Positions 44,724 to 53,721 of a stretch of DNA of 64,000 bases are shown piece after piece. Both the position numbers and the translations under genes were made by a program. Each line of letters starts with the position of its first letter. Within the stretch, counting starts at the first letter, position 1. The notes below the pieces were generated by a model. That model was not told the origin of the DNA and did not search any database. It worked only from the letters and a program-made list of their open reading frames with translations. Source of the DNA: Asticcacaulis sp. (GTDB lineage: Bacteria > Pseudomonadota > Alphaproteobacteria > Caulobacterales > Caulobacteraceae); contig JANQAC010000002.1 in assembly GCA_024707255.1 (NCBI GenBank), positions 676,001-740,000 on the forward strand, given 5' to 3'.

Positions 44724-45749
44724 ATGCGGCGGCTGTTTTCAAGCCTGTGCGTGGTTCTGGCTGTGGTCATTGCGCACCCTGTGGCCGCGCAATCAGTGCG
44801 GACCGAGCAGATTACGGTTCACAGTCAGGCCCTGGAAGGCAATCTCGAAGGCAATTCGCCTGACCGCAGCGTGACCGTCTATCTGCCGCCGGACTATGAC
44901 AAGGACAGCCAGAAACGCTATCCGGTGATCTATGCCCTCCACGGCTATTCGATCAATAACGAGATATGGTCGAAGGAAATCAAAACGCCGCAGACAATCG
45001 AAGGCGCCTATGCGGCCGGCGTGAAGGGCATGATTATTGTGCTGCCGAGTTCCCAGACCCTGCATAACGGCTCCATGTATTCCAGTTCGGCAACCACCGG
45101 CGACTGGGAGACGTTTATCTCGAAAGATCTGGTGGCCTATATCGACAGCCATTACCGCACCCTGCCGCAACGGGAGAGCCGTGGCCTGGCGGGGCATTCC
45201 ATGGGCGGCTACGGCACGATCCGTATTGGCATGAAGCACCCGGAAGTCTTCAGTGCGCTTTATGTCATGAGCCCGTGCTGTCTCTCGGCGCGCGGCGCGC
45301 CCTCGCCCGAAGAGGGGGAGGCGCTTGAAGCGGTGAAAACACCCGAGGAAGCCAAATCGCTCGGCTTTTTCGCCCGCGCCACCCTGGCAGTGTCTTCGGC
45401 CTGGTCTCCCAATCCCAATAATCCGCCCTTTTACATGGATTTGCCGACAAAGGGCGGTGTGGCGCAGCCGGATGTCATTGCGCGCTGGGCGGCGAATGCG
45501 CCCTTATCGATGGTGCATCAGTATATTCCGAACATGCGCCGCTATACAGCGATTGCCTTCGATGTCGGTGACCGCGACGGGCTGAAGACGGACACGAAAG
45601 CCCTGAGCGACACACTTACTGCCTATCATATCGTCAACAGCTTTGCGCTGTATGACGGAGATCACGTCAGTGGCGTGGCGGACCGCTTCCAGAATCATGT
45701 CCTGCCGTTCTTTGCCGCGCACCTGGCCTTTGGGCCGGCCAAGCCATGA
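44724..45749 (+). CDS. Exported esterase of the enterochelin/feruloyl-esterase (D) family
   Basis: This 341-residue esterase has a signal peptide (cleavage after HPVAAQ, about residue 23). The opening RSVTVYLPPDYDKDSQKRYPVIYALHG and the elbow GHSMGGYG, with an aspartate in DVGDRDG and histidine in YDGDHVSG, match the esterase D/feruloyl esterase group. It probably releases phenolic or acetyl esters from hemicellulose in the periplasm. Start follows a CAGGGAGG site. It overlaps the DUF3237 gene by four bases (ATGA). Confidence 0.87.
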   Translation: MRRLFSSLCVVLAVVIAHPVAAQSVRTEQITVHSQALEGNLEGNSPDRSVTVYLPPDYDKDSQKRYPVIYALHGYSINNEIWSKEIKTPQTIEGAYAAGVKGMIIVLPSSQTLHNGSMYSSSATTGDWETFISKDLVAYIDSHYRTLPQRESRGLAGHSMGGYGTIRIGMKHPEVFSALYVMSPCCLSARGAPSPEEGEALEAVKTPEEAKSLGFFARATLAVSSAWSPNPNNPPFYMDLPTKGGVAQPDVIARWAANAPLSMVHQYIPNMRRYTAIAFDVGDRDGLKTDTKALSDTLTAYHIVNSFALYDGDHVSGVADRFQNHVLPFFAAHLAFGPAKP

Positions 45750-46288
45750 CCCGCCTTATCGCCCGATTTGGACGGCTGTGCGTGGCTGCTATAGCCGGCA
45801 TCGTCTGGCTTGCGTTGCCTGCGCAGGCGCAGACCTCTGAGCCGCTGGCGCCGCATCTCGAATTTGTCTTCGAGGAAACCGTCCTTTTGGGCGAGGGGGT
45901 CAATCCGGGCCCGACGCCGATGGGTGAGCGCTATATCATTCCCATTACCGGTGGAACGTTTGATGGCCCAGGCGACGGTGCCGGCTTTAAGGGGATCGTG
46001 CGGCCTGGCGGCTGGGACTGGCAGCTTAAGCGCGCCGATGGCTGCGTATGGGCGACGGCGGATTACATGCTTCAGACCGATGATGACGCGGTGATCAATG
46101 TTCGCAACCAGGGGCCAATGTGCCCTCAGACGGCGTCTGAGTCTGCACCGTTCCTGCTGACGCCCATCTTTGAAGCGCCGCTTGGCCGCTATCAGTGGCT
46201 CAATCAGTCGGCCTTCGTGGCGCGGCTGGATATTGTGACACAAGACGGGAAACCGGCGGTGAAAATTCGTTTCTATCGCGCGCGATGA
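45746..46288 (+). CDS. Exported DUF3237 family protein
   Basis: This 180-residue protein has a signal peptide (cleavage after LPAQAQ, about residue 29) and a DUF3237 beta-barrel-like domain (LEFVFEETVLLGEG, GGTFDGPGDGAGFKGIVRPGG, DWQLKRADG). Members of this family often accompany plant-polymer degradation genes, but no activity is known to me. It is translationally coupled to the esterase upstream. Confidence 0.8.
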   Translation: MTRLIARFGRLCVAAIAGIVWLALPAQAQTSEPLAPHLEFVFEETVLLGEGVNPGPTPMGERYIIPITGGTFDGPGDGAGFKGIVRPGGWDWQLKRADGCVWATADYMLQTDDDAVINVRNQGPMCPQTASESAPFLLTPIFEAPLGRYQWLNQSAFVARLDIVTQDGKPAVKIRFYRAR

Positions 46289-46322
46289 TATGATCTTGGC
46301 AGCAGTTTGTTTTGTCATAAGA

Positions 46323-46336
46323 TGGTAGCGCTATCA
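46323..46336. promoter_or_regulatory. XylR-like operator ahead of the GH51-GH3-GH95 gene string
   Basis: TGGTAGCGCTATCA is an almost perfect palindrome 65 bp before the GH51 ATG, embedded in an AT-rich promoter-like stretch. It shares the TAGCG core with the sites at 44437 and 63934. Confidence 0.7.
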
Positions 46337-46400
46337 TAATGGCGGCGTGAGCCGCAGCCAGAAAAAGCTCCACCAGGTGGGGTTGAAACAGGGAGGTACT

Positions 46401-47956
46401 ATGAAGTCGATTGTTCTAACCGCAGCCGTATCAGTGGCTGCATTGACCGCGCCGGCAATGGCGCAGGATCGCGTTGCAGTCACGGTCGACGCCGCCCAGC
46501 CGGGCGCAAAGATCGATCGGCGGATTTTCGGCCAGTTCGCCGAGCATCTCGGTAGCGGCATTTATGAAGGAATCTGGGTCGGCAAGGACTCCCCATCCCC
46601 AATACGCGCGGCATTCGTAACGATGTGGTGGCGGCGCTCAAGGCCATCAAGGTGCCGGTTGTGCGCTGGCCGGGCGGCTGTTTCGCCGACGAATATCATT
46701 GGCGCCGCGGCATAGGCCCGGAGCGCAAGCCCTCGATGAACGCCAACTGGGGCGGCGTGATCGAACCCAACACCTTCGGCACCGACGAGTTCTTCGATTT
46801 TGCCAATCAGGTTGGCGCTGAAGCCTATGTCTCGGTCAATGTCGGCTCTGCGCCTGTCAGCGAAGCCGCCGAGTGGCTGGAATATATGACGTCCAGCACG
46901 GGGGACGCCCTGGGCGCGGAACGGGCGAAAAACGGCCACGCGGAGCCGTACAAGGTGGCGTTTGTCGGCCTCGGCAACGAAAGCTGGGATTGCGGCGGCG
47001 GCATGACGCCCGATTTCTATGTCAGCCAGATGAAGATGCACGCGCGCTTTGATCGCAACTATAATCCTGCCCAGCCGATGCAGCGCGTCGCGGTCGGACC
47101 GAACGGCGGCGACACAGCCTATACCGAGGCGGTCATGAAAGCCTATCAGGGCAGGAGCTGGGCATGGGGCATAGAAGGCCTGTCGCTGCATTCCTATACA
47201 ACGGGCGGCGGCTTCCCTGTCTCGCAAAAAGCCACCGGCTTCGGGGAAAAGGAATATGCTGTCATCCTGAAGGATACCCTGGGCATGGAGGATCTGGTCA
47301 CCAGACACTCAGCGATCATGGACAAGTACGATCCGGAGAAGAAGGTCGCGCTGGTGGTTGACGAGTGGGGCGCATGGTATGCGCCCACGCCCGGCACCGA
47401 TCCCGGCTTCCTGATGCAGCAAAACACCCAGCGCGACGCGGTGCTGGCTGCGCTCAATATCAATATCTTCGCCCGTCACGCCGATCGTGTCCGCATGGCC
47501 AATATCGCCCAGATGATCAATGTGCTGCAGGCCATGATCCTGACCGACAAGGACAAGATGCTGCTGACGCCGACCTACCACGTCTTTGAAATGTATGTCC
47601 CCTTCCAGGACGCGACCTTCATCCCGGTCAAGCTGGATGCCGGCACATATACCTACGGCGATATCAGCCTGCCGCGGGTCGATGCGATCGCGGCGAAAGG
47701 AACTGACGGCAAGCTCTACGTGTCGCTGACCAATATCGATCCGAACCGGCCTGTGGAAATCGACACCGCTTTCCTGGGCATCAAGGCGAAGTCCGTGACC
47801 GGCAAGACCCGGGCGGCGCCGAAGATGGATTCCGCCAATACCTTCGAAGCGCCGAATACGGTCGCGCCCAAGCCGGCAGCGGTCAAGCTCAAGGACGGCC
47901 AGGCGGTTGTCCAGCTCGCCCCGTCATCCGTAACCGTAATCGCCATTAGTTTGTAA
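46401..47956 (+). pseudogene. GH51 alpha-L-arabinofuranosidase, single frameshift
   Basis: The ATG at 46401 (after GGGAGG) encodes a signal peptide (cleavage after APAMAQ) and the GH51 start ([23 protein letters not shown]). Frame is lost in the C-rich stretch at 46590-46600, where one C appears to be missing, and the enzyme continues in the other frame ([21 protein letters not shown]...) to 47956. The acid/base Glu in GLGNESWD and the nucleophile Glu in VVDEWGAW are intact. A homopolymer error in sequencing is a serious possibility; otherwise the exported enzyme is lost. It removes arabinofuranose from arabinoxylan or arabinan. Confidence 0.82.
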
Positions 47957-48015
47957 CCACCAAGGCCTGCTGGTGTTCAGTGGGCCGTATTCTTTTCCTG
48001 GATCTAGAGGTTACC

Positions 48016-50100
48016 ATGCATACTGAAAATAAGCTCACCCTGTCGCGCCGCCAGGCCCTTCTGACCGGCGCCACCGCCAGCCTGTTCGCCGGCTTTCCGG
48101 CCCTGGGCCAGACCCGTTCTTCCATAGCGTCGACGATCCTGGCCGGCCAGGCAGGTGCGCCGATCAATCCGTTTATTTACGGCGGCTTTCTTGAACATAT
48201 CGGCAATCTGATCAATCACAGCCTGTGGAGCGAAGTGCTCGACGACCGCAAGTTCTTCAACGTCATCAGCAGCAAGCCCGCACCTCAGCCGCAAGGCCAG
48301 GCGGGCCGTATGCGCGATATGAACGCCTGGGTGCCGGTCGGGCCGGACAGTGCCGTCACCATGGATACCGCCGCGCCCTATGTCGGCGAACAGTCGCCTG
48401 TCATCGCGCTGGCGGGCGCGGAGGCACGCGGCATTGCCCAGTCGGGTCTGGTTCTGGCCAAAAAGGACTATACCGGACGGGTGGTGGTTGCCGCCGATGG
48501 CCAGGCCGATATCGCTGCCACCCTGGTCTGGGGCGAGGATGCGGGCGACCGTCAGGTCGTGAAAATCGCCGCAGGGAAGGACTGGAACACGGTGCCGCTG
48601 CATTTTTCCTGTCCGCTCGATACGCAAACCGCGCGCCTGGAAATCACCGGGACGGGCACGGGGGCTTTCCGGCTCGGCGCCGTGTCGCTGATGCCAGCCG
48701 ATAATATCAAGGGCTTCCGTGCCGATACCATCGCCCTGATGAAGGAGATCGACTGCAAGATCCTGCGCATTCCGGGCGGCAATTTCATCTCCAGCTATGA
48801 CTGGAAGAATACCATCGGCGATCCGGACAAGCGCCCGCCGATCCTCGATCCGGTGTGGAACTTCCCGCAGCCGAACGATGTCGGTGTCGATGAACTGCTG
48901 CAGATGTGCCAGATGATCAATGCCGAACCGAGCTGGTCCGTCAGCACCGGCTTCGACGAGCCGCGTTCGGGGGCGGAACAGGTCGAATATATCAACGGCG
49001 CCGCCGATACCGAATGGGGCGCCAAACGCGCCGCCAATGGCCACCCGGAGCCCTATCGCGTCAAATACTGGAACATCGGCAATGAAATGTACGGCCACTG
49101 GCAGATGGGCCACATCCCGATGAAACAGTATGCCATCAAGCACACCCTGTTTGCCGACGCCATGCGCAAGGTCGATCCGTCGATCTATATCATCGCGCCG
49201 GGCGGCTTCGCCGATGAAATGACGACGGGGCAGGGCATCTTCATCGAGGGCCAGCCCCAGGTCGAGTTCGGATCGGAGCGCGACTGGGCCTATGGCATGT
49301 TCGCCAATGCCTGGGGCAAGTTCGACGCCCTGGCCACCCACGCCTATCCACCGGAAAACAAGAAGTTCGACATCAAGACGGGCAAGCTGTTTGATGTCGA
49401 GCGGCCGCTCGTCGAATGGGCACGCCAGCCGGCCAATCGTGTCCTGACCATGGTGGAATGCTGGGAAGAGTACAAGCGCCGCTTCCCGAAGTTGAACGAT
49501 GGCAAGGTCAAGGTCTTCTTCGATGAATACGCCTACAGCTTCCGCCAGACCCTGAAGACCTGCCCGGCCCTGGGCATGTGCCTGCACGAATTCTTCCGCC
49601 ATACCGATTTCATCGACATGGCGGGCTACACCATGGCCACCGGCTGGATGGATTTCGACCGCACGCGGTCGGTCATCAGCGCCACGGGCCGGATGTATCA
49701 GATGTACAACCAGCACTTCGGGACCATTCCCGTGGCCGTGACCGGCAATTCGCCGGTACCGGCGCCGGAATATCCGGCCGGGGGCGACCAGCCGCGCGTT
49801 AATGCCGGCAGCGCCACCTATCCGCTCGATCTCTCCGCCGCCCTGACGGCGGACCGTAAGGCGCTTGTGGTGGCGGTTGTCAATGCGACGGAGCAGCCGC
49901 AAAGCCTTCAGATCAGCCTCGAAGGTTTCAAGGCGCGCAAGACGGGCCGTTGCTGGAAACTGACCGGCACCGGTCTGGAGGCGCAAAACCAGGTGGGCAA
50001 GGCCCCGGAGGTCTTGGTTGCCGAAAGCCCCTTCAATGCGACGGCAGGACTGAAGATCGCGCCGATCAGCGTCGAGCTGTACGAATTCACCCGCGCCTGA
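48016..50100 (+). CDS. GH51-type alpha-L-arabinofuranosidase with N-terminal beta-sandwich, Tat-exported
   Basis: This 694-residue enzyme has a Tat signal (SRRQALLTG) and then the GH51 start INPFIYGGFLEHIG. A carbohydrate-binding-like beta-sandwich insert (about residues 100-225) precedes the TIM barrel, which carries the acid/base Glu in YWNIGNEMYG and nucleophile Glu in KVFFDEYAYS. A C-terminal beta domain follows. The ATG at 48016 has AGAGG upstream; an upstream start at 47980 is unsupported. It sits 59 bp after the frameshifted GH51 and 24 bp before the GH3 gene, so it may compensate for loss of the first copy. Confidence 0.88.
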   Translation: MHTENKLTLSRRQALLTGATASLFAGFPALGQTRSSIASTILAGQAGAPINPFIYGGFLEHIGNLINHSLWSEVLDDRKFFNVISSKPAPQPQGQAGRMRDMNAWVPVGPDSAVTMDTAAPYVGEQSPVIALAGAEARGIAQSGLVLAKKDYTGRVVVAADGQADIAATLVWGEDAGDRQVVKIAAGKDWNTVPLHFSCPLDTQTARLEITGTGTGAFRLGAVSLMPADNIKGFRADTIALMKEIDCKILRIPGGNFISSYDWKNTIGDPDKRPPILDPVWNFPQPNDVGVDELLQMCQMINAEPSWSVSTGFDEPRSGAEQVEYINGAADTEWGAKRAANGHPEPYRVKYWNIGNEMYGHWQMGHIPMKQYAIKHTLFADAMRKVDPSIYIIAPGGFADEMTTGQGIFIEGQPQVEFGSERDWAYGMFANAWGKFDALATHAYPPENKKFDIKTGKLFDVERPLVEWARQPANRVLTMVECWEEYKRRFPKLNDGKVKVFFDEYAYSFRQTLKTCPALGMCLHEFFRHTDFIDMAGYTMATGWMDFDRTRSVISATGRMYQMYNQHFGTIPVAVTGNSPVPAPEYPAGGDQPRVNAGSATYPLDLSAALTADRKALVVAVVNATEQPQSLQISLEGFKARKTGRCWKLTGTGLEAQNQVGKAPEVLVAESPFNATAGLKIAPISVELYEFTRA

Positions 50101-50124
50101 GCCATATAAGAACAGGGAATGGAA

Positions 50125-52782
50125 ATGGAACGACGTCACAATGCCGCCTTGCGGGCACTGACCACTTCGGCGATCACCTTGCTGGTGTGCATGGGGGCAG
50201 CCGCTCACGCGCAGAACCCGCTCGATCGCCCGCCTTATCAGGATATGACCCGCACGCCGGAGCAGCGCGCCACCGATCTGGTGTCGCGCATGACTCTCAG
50301 TGAGAAGGCCGCCCAGCTCATCAATGACGCGCCGGCGATTCCGCGCCTCGGTATCCGCGAATACAACTGGTGGAACGAAGGGCTGCACGGGGTGGCCGCC
50401 GCCGGCCATGCCACGGTCTTCCCGCAGGCGGTCGGCCTGGCCGCCACCTTTGACGCGCCGCTCGTCCATCAGGTCGCCGATACGGTCAGCGTCGAGTTCC
50501 GCGCCAAGTACCTGGAAAGCCGCCACAGGTTCGGCGGCACCGACTGGTTCCGCGGCCTGACCGTGTGGTCTCCCAATATCAACATCTTCCGTGATCCGCG
50601 CTGGGGGCGCGGCCAGGAAACCTATGGTGAGGATCCTTACCTGACCTCGCGCATGGGCGTGGCCTATGTCGAAGGCCTGCAGGGCAATGATCCGGTCTAT
50701 TATCGCACGGTCGCGACGCCCAAGCATTACGCCGTCCATAGCGGCCCCGAGTCCGGCCGCCACCGCGATAATGTCTCGCCGTCGCGTTACGATCTCGAAG
50801 ATACCTATTTGCCGGCCTTCCGGGCGACGATCACCGAAGGCAAGGCGGGCTCCATCATGTGCGCCTATAACGCCATTGACGGCCAGCCGGCCTGCGCCAA
50901 TGACGACCTGCTGGTCACCCACCTGAGGAAGGACTGGGGCTTCAAGGGCTTTGTCGTGTCCGACTGCGACGCCGTGGGCGACATCTATTACAAGACCTCG
51001 CACTTCTACCGCCCGACGCCGGAGGAGGGGGTGACCGCCGCCTATCTGGCTGGCACCGATCTGATCTGCGGCAATGCCAATGAGGCCGACCACGTCATCG
51101 ATGCGGTCAGTCACGGCCTGTTGCCGGAGAGTGCCGTCGATACGGCTCTGGTCCGGCTGTTCACGGCCCGCTTCCGTCTCGGCCAGTTCGATCCGCCGGC
51201 CAAGGTTTTCCCCGCCATCACGGCGGCGGATTACGATACCCAGGCCAACCGCGACTTTTCGCAGCAGGTCGCCGAAGCCGCCATGGTCCTGCTGAAGAAC
51301 GACGGCAATCTGTTGCCTTTGAAGGCAGAGCCGCGGTCGATCGCCGTGATCGGTCCCAATGCCGATTCGATCGACTCCCTGATCGGCAACTATAACGGCG
51401 ATCCGTCGCATCCGGTGACGGTCCTGGCCGGTATCCGCGATCGCTTCCCCGACGCCACCATAACCTATGCCAAGGGGTCCGGTCTGATCGATCCGGTGAT
51501 GATCCCTGTGCCTGACAGCGCCTTCTGCCGCAATCAGGGCTGTACCGAAATGGGCGTGACGGCCAGCCATTTTGCCGCCGCCGATACGTCCGGCACAGCG
51601 CAGACCACCGCGGCGGAGCCGAGCGCGCGCCTGGCCTGGTCCGGTGAACTGCGCAGCGGGGCGGTGCGCTTTGACGGCTACCTGACCGCGCCGGAAAGCG
51701 GCGAATACCGTTTCCGTTACGATGCCGACGGCGGTTACCGCATCTGGATCAACGACCAGCTTGTCGTAGACGCCTGGCGGGTCGACTGGCGTCCCTCCAT
51801 CGCCACCGGCACGATCCGGCTGGAAGCGGGCAGCCACAACAAGATCCGCGTCGAATCCTTCCAGAGGCAGGCGTCCGGCGACGAAAAGCTGCTGTGGAGT
51901 CTGCCGTCCGACACCGGCGCACAGGAAGCGGTGGCGGCCGCAAAAGCATCTGACGTGGTGATCTTTGTGGCCGGCCTGTCGCAGCGCGTCGAAGGCGAGG
52001 AAATGCACGTCGAGACACAGGGCTTCTCCGGCGGCGACCGCACCAGCCTCGACCTGCCGCCGGTGCAGCAAAAGCTGCTGGAGCAGGTAACGGCCGCTGG
52101 CAAGCCGGTGGTGCTGGTGCTGACCAATGGCAGTGCGCTTGGCGTCAACTGGGCGGACAAAAACGTGCCGGCCATTGTCGAGGCCTGGTATCCCGGTGGG
52201 CAGGGCGGTGCGGCCGTGGCGCGGCTGATCGCCGGGGATTACAGCCCGGCCGGCCGCCTGCCGATCACCTTCTATCGCTCGGTTGATCAGTTGCCGGCCT
52301 TCAGCGACTACAGCATGAAGGGCCGTACCTATCGTTATTTCAAGGGCGAGGCGCTTTACCCCTTCGGTTACGGCCTGTCCTATACCCGCTTCAGCTATGC
52401 GCCTGCCAAGCTGTCGGCCAGCAAGGTCAGTGGAAGCGGCGAATTCACGGTCTCGGTTGACGTCACCAACAGGGGCCAGATGGACGGGGACGAGGTGGTT
52501 CAGCTTTACCTCAGCCATCCGGGAGAAAAGGATGTTCCGATCCGCGCCCTGGCCCGGTTCGGCCGCGTCCATCTTAAGGCGGGCGAGACGAAGACGGTCA
52601 GCTTCACGCTCGACAGCCGCGCCCTCAGTACGGTCAATCCGGATGGGTCACGCTCGGTGAAACCGGGCAAGGTCAATATCTGGCTGGGCGGCGGGCAGCC
52701 GCAGCAACGCGCCGGCCTGGCCAAGGCGGCGGGCGTGGCGGCTGCGATCACCGTGACCTCCGGCCAGTCGCTGGAGCCTTGA
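50125..52782 (+). CDS. GH3 beta-xylosidase/arabinosidase with PA14 domain
   Basis: This 885-residue enzyme has a Sec signal (cleavage after AAAHAQ). The N-terminal barrel starts IREYNWWNEGLHGVA, characteristic of the xylosidase branch of GH3; the nucleophile is Asp280 in VVSDCDAVGD. A PA14 domain (about residues 490-610, SGEYRFRYDADGGYRIWINDQLVVDAW) is inserted in the second domain and a fibronectin-like domain ends the protein. It probably acts on xylo-oligosaccharides. I chose the ATG at 50125, six bases after AGGGA, over ATG 50119. Its stop overlaps the ribosome-site region of the next gene. Confidence 0.9.
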   Translation: MERRHNAALRALTTSAITLLVCMGAAAHAQNPLDRPPYQDMTRTPEQRATDLVSRMTLSEKAAQLINDAPAIPRLGIREYNWWNEGLHGVAAAGHATVFPQAVGLAATFDAPLVHQVADTVSVEFRAKYLESRHRFGGTDWFRGLTVWSPNINIFRDPRWGRGQETYGEDPYLTSRMGVAYVEGLQGNDPVYYRTVATPKHYAVHSGPESGRHRDNVSPSRYDLEDTYLPAFRATITEGKAGSIMCAYNAIDGQPACANDDLLVTHLRKDWGFKGFVVSDCDAVGDIYYKTSHFYRPTPEEGVTAAYLAGTDLICGNANEADHVIDAVSHGLLPESAVDTALVRLFTARFRLGQFDPPAKVFPAITAADYDTQANRDFSQQVAEAAMVLLKNDGNLLPLKAEPRSIAVIGPNADSIDSLIGNYNGDPSHPVTVLAGIRDRFPDATITYAKGSGLIDPVMIPVPDSAFCRNQGCTEMGVTASHFAAADTSGTAQTTAAEPSARLAWSGELRSGAVRFDGYLTAPESGEYRFRYDADGGYRIWINDQLVVDAWRVDWRPSIATGTIRLEAGSHNKIRVESFQRQASGDEKLLWSLPSDTGAQEAVAAAKASDVVIFVAGLSQRVEGEEMHVETQGFSGGDRTSLDLPPVQQKLLEQVTAAGKPVVLVLTNGSALGVNWADKNVPAIVEAWYPGGQGGAAVARLIAGDYSPAGRLPITFYRSVDQLPAFSDYSMKGRTYRYFKGEALYPFGYGLSYTRFSYAPAKLSASKVSGSGEFTVSVDVTNRGQMDGDEVVQLYLSHPGEKDVPIRALARFGRVHLKAGETKTVSFTLDSRALSTVNPDGSRSVKPGKVNIWLGGGQPQQRAGLAKAAGVAAAITVTSGQSLEP

Positions 52783-52783
52783 A

Positions 52784-53677
52784 ATGGTGAGGATCATGAA
52801 AATGAAACGAGCATTCTTTCTGGGACTGGTTTTCGCAGCCGTGGCGGGAAACGCCCTCGCTAGCGAAGGTTCAGGCGCTTATCCCGCCATTTTTGAAGAA
52901 GATGCGGGCCTGCCGAATCATGTGGTCTATCGTCCGGAAAACCTGGCGGCGGTGAAAGAGGGGGCGCTCGGCGTCTACGTTTTTGGCAATGGCGGATGCA
53001 GCACAGATGGCACCAGTTCGCGCAACCACCTGCTGGAAATCGCCTCACATGGCTATCTGGTCATCGCACCGGGCGTCATACCGTCGCAGCATCCGCAGAC
53101 TGAGGCGGCTCAACCGGGCAATGGTCAGTTGAAAGCGCCGACCGCGCCCGAAGCCCTGACCGAGGCGATCGACTGGGCGGTGCGCGAGAACGACCGGCAG
53201 GGCAGCCCCTATTATCATCGCCTGGCGCCCGGAAAGATCGCGGCATCCGGCTGGAGTTGTGGTGGCTTGCAGGCCATAGCCATCGCCAAGGACCCGCGCA
53301 TATCCACCTTCATCATCATGAACAGCGGCGTCTTCAATGGGGCCAATCCGATCGCCAGGTTAAACGTCAACAAGGCAATGCTCGCCGATCTGCATGGTTC
53401 GGTCATCTACGTCATGGGTGGGCCGGAGGATATCGCCTATGCCAACGGCCGTGACGATTACAGCCGTATCTCGCAGATTCCGGCGGCCTATGTCGATATC
53501 CCCGTCGGCCATGGCGGCACCTATATGGAACCCAATGGCGGTATCGGCGCCGAGATCGTCACGGCCTGGTTGAACTGGCGGCTCAAGGGCGATGCGACAG
53601 CCGCCCGCAAGTTTACCGGTGACGGTTGCGGTTACTGCGTCGACAAACGTATCGTCTACGAGCACAAAAACGACTGA
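52784..53677 (+). CDS. Exported alpha/beta-hydrolase
   Basis: This 297-residue protein has a signal peptide (cleavage after GNALAS, about residue 27), an elbow GWSCGGLQ, a possible late acid in GGPEDIAYANGRDD and histidine in VGHGGTY, resembling dienelactone-hydrolase or PET-hydrolase-like folds. Its substrate is unknown; an ester of hemicellulose is likely from context. Cysteines near the C-terminus (DGCGYC) may form a disulfide. ATG 52784 has GGAG seven bases upstream; ATG 52802 is an alternative. Confidence 0.75.
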   Translation: MVRIMKMKRAFFLGLVFAAVAGNALASEGSGAYPAIFEEDAGLPNHVVYRPENLAAVKEGALGVYVFGNGGCSTDGTSSRNHLLEIASHGYLVIAPGVIPSQHPQTEAAQPGNGQLKAPTAPEALTEAIDWAVRENDRQGSPYYHRLAPGKIAASGWSCGGLQAIAIAKDPRISTFIIMNSGVFNGANPIARLNVNKAMLADLHGSVIYVMGGPEDIAYANGRDDYSRISQIPAAYVDIPVGHGGTYMEPNGGIGAEIVTAWLNWRLKGDATAARKFTGDGCGYCVDKRIVYEHKND

Positions 53678-53721
53678 CACGGCGCCGGACAGCGCGCAGT
53701 GATTTCGATAGGGAAGCAGGC

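Noticed and set aside
48004..52572. 1522-codon open frame on the minus strand
   Set aside because: It is antisense to intact GH51 and GH3 genes; the composition (many Arg, His, Gln, Asp) is that of a GC-rich shadow frame and it shows no domain.
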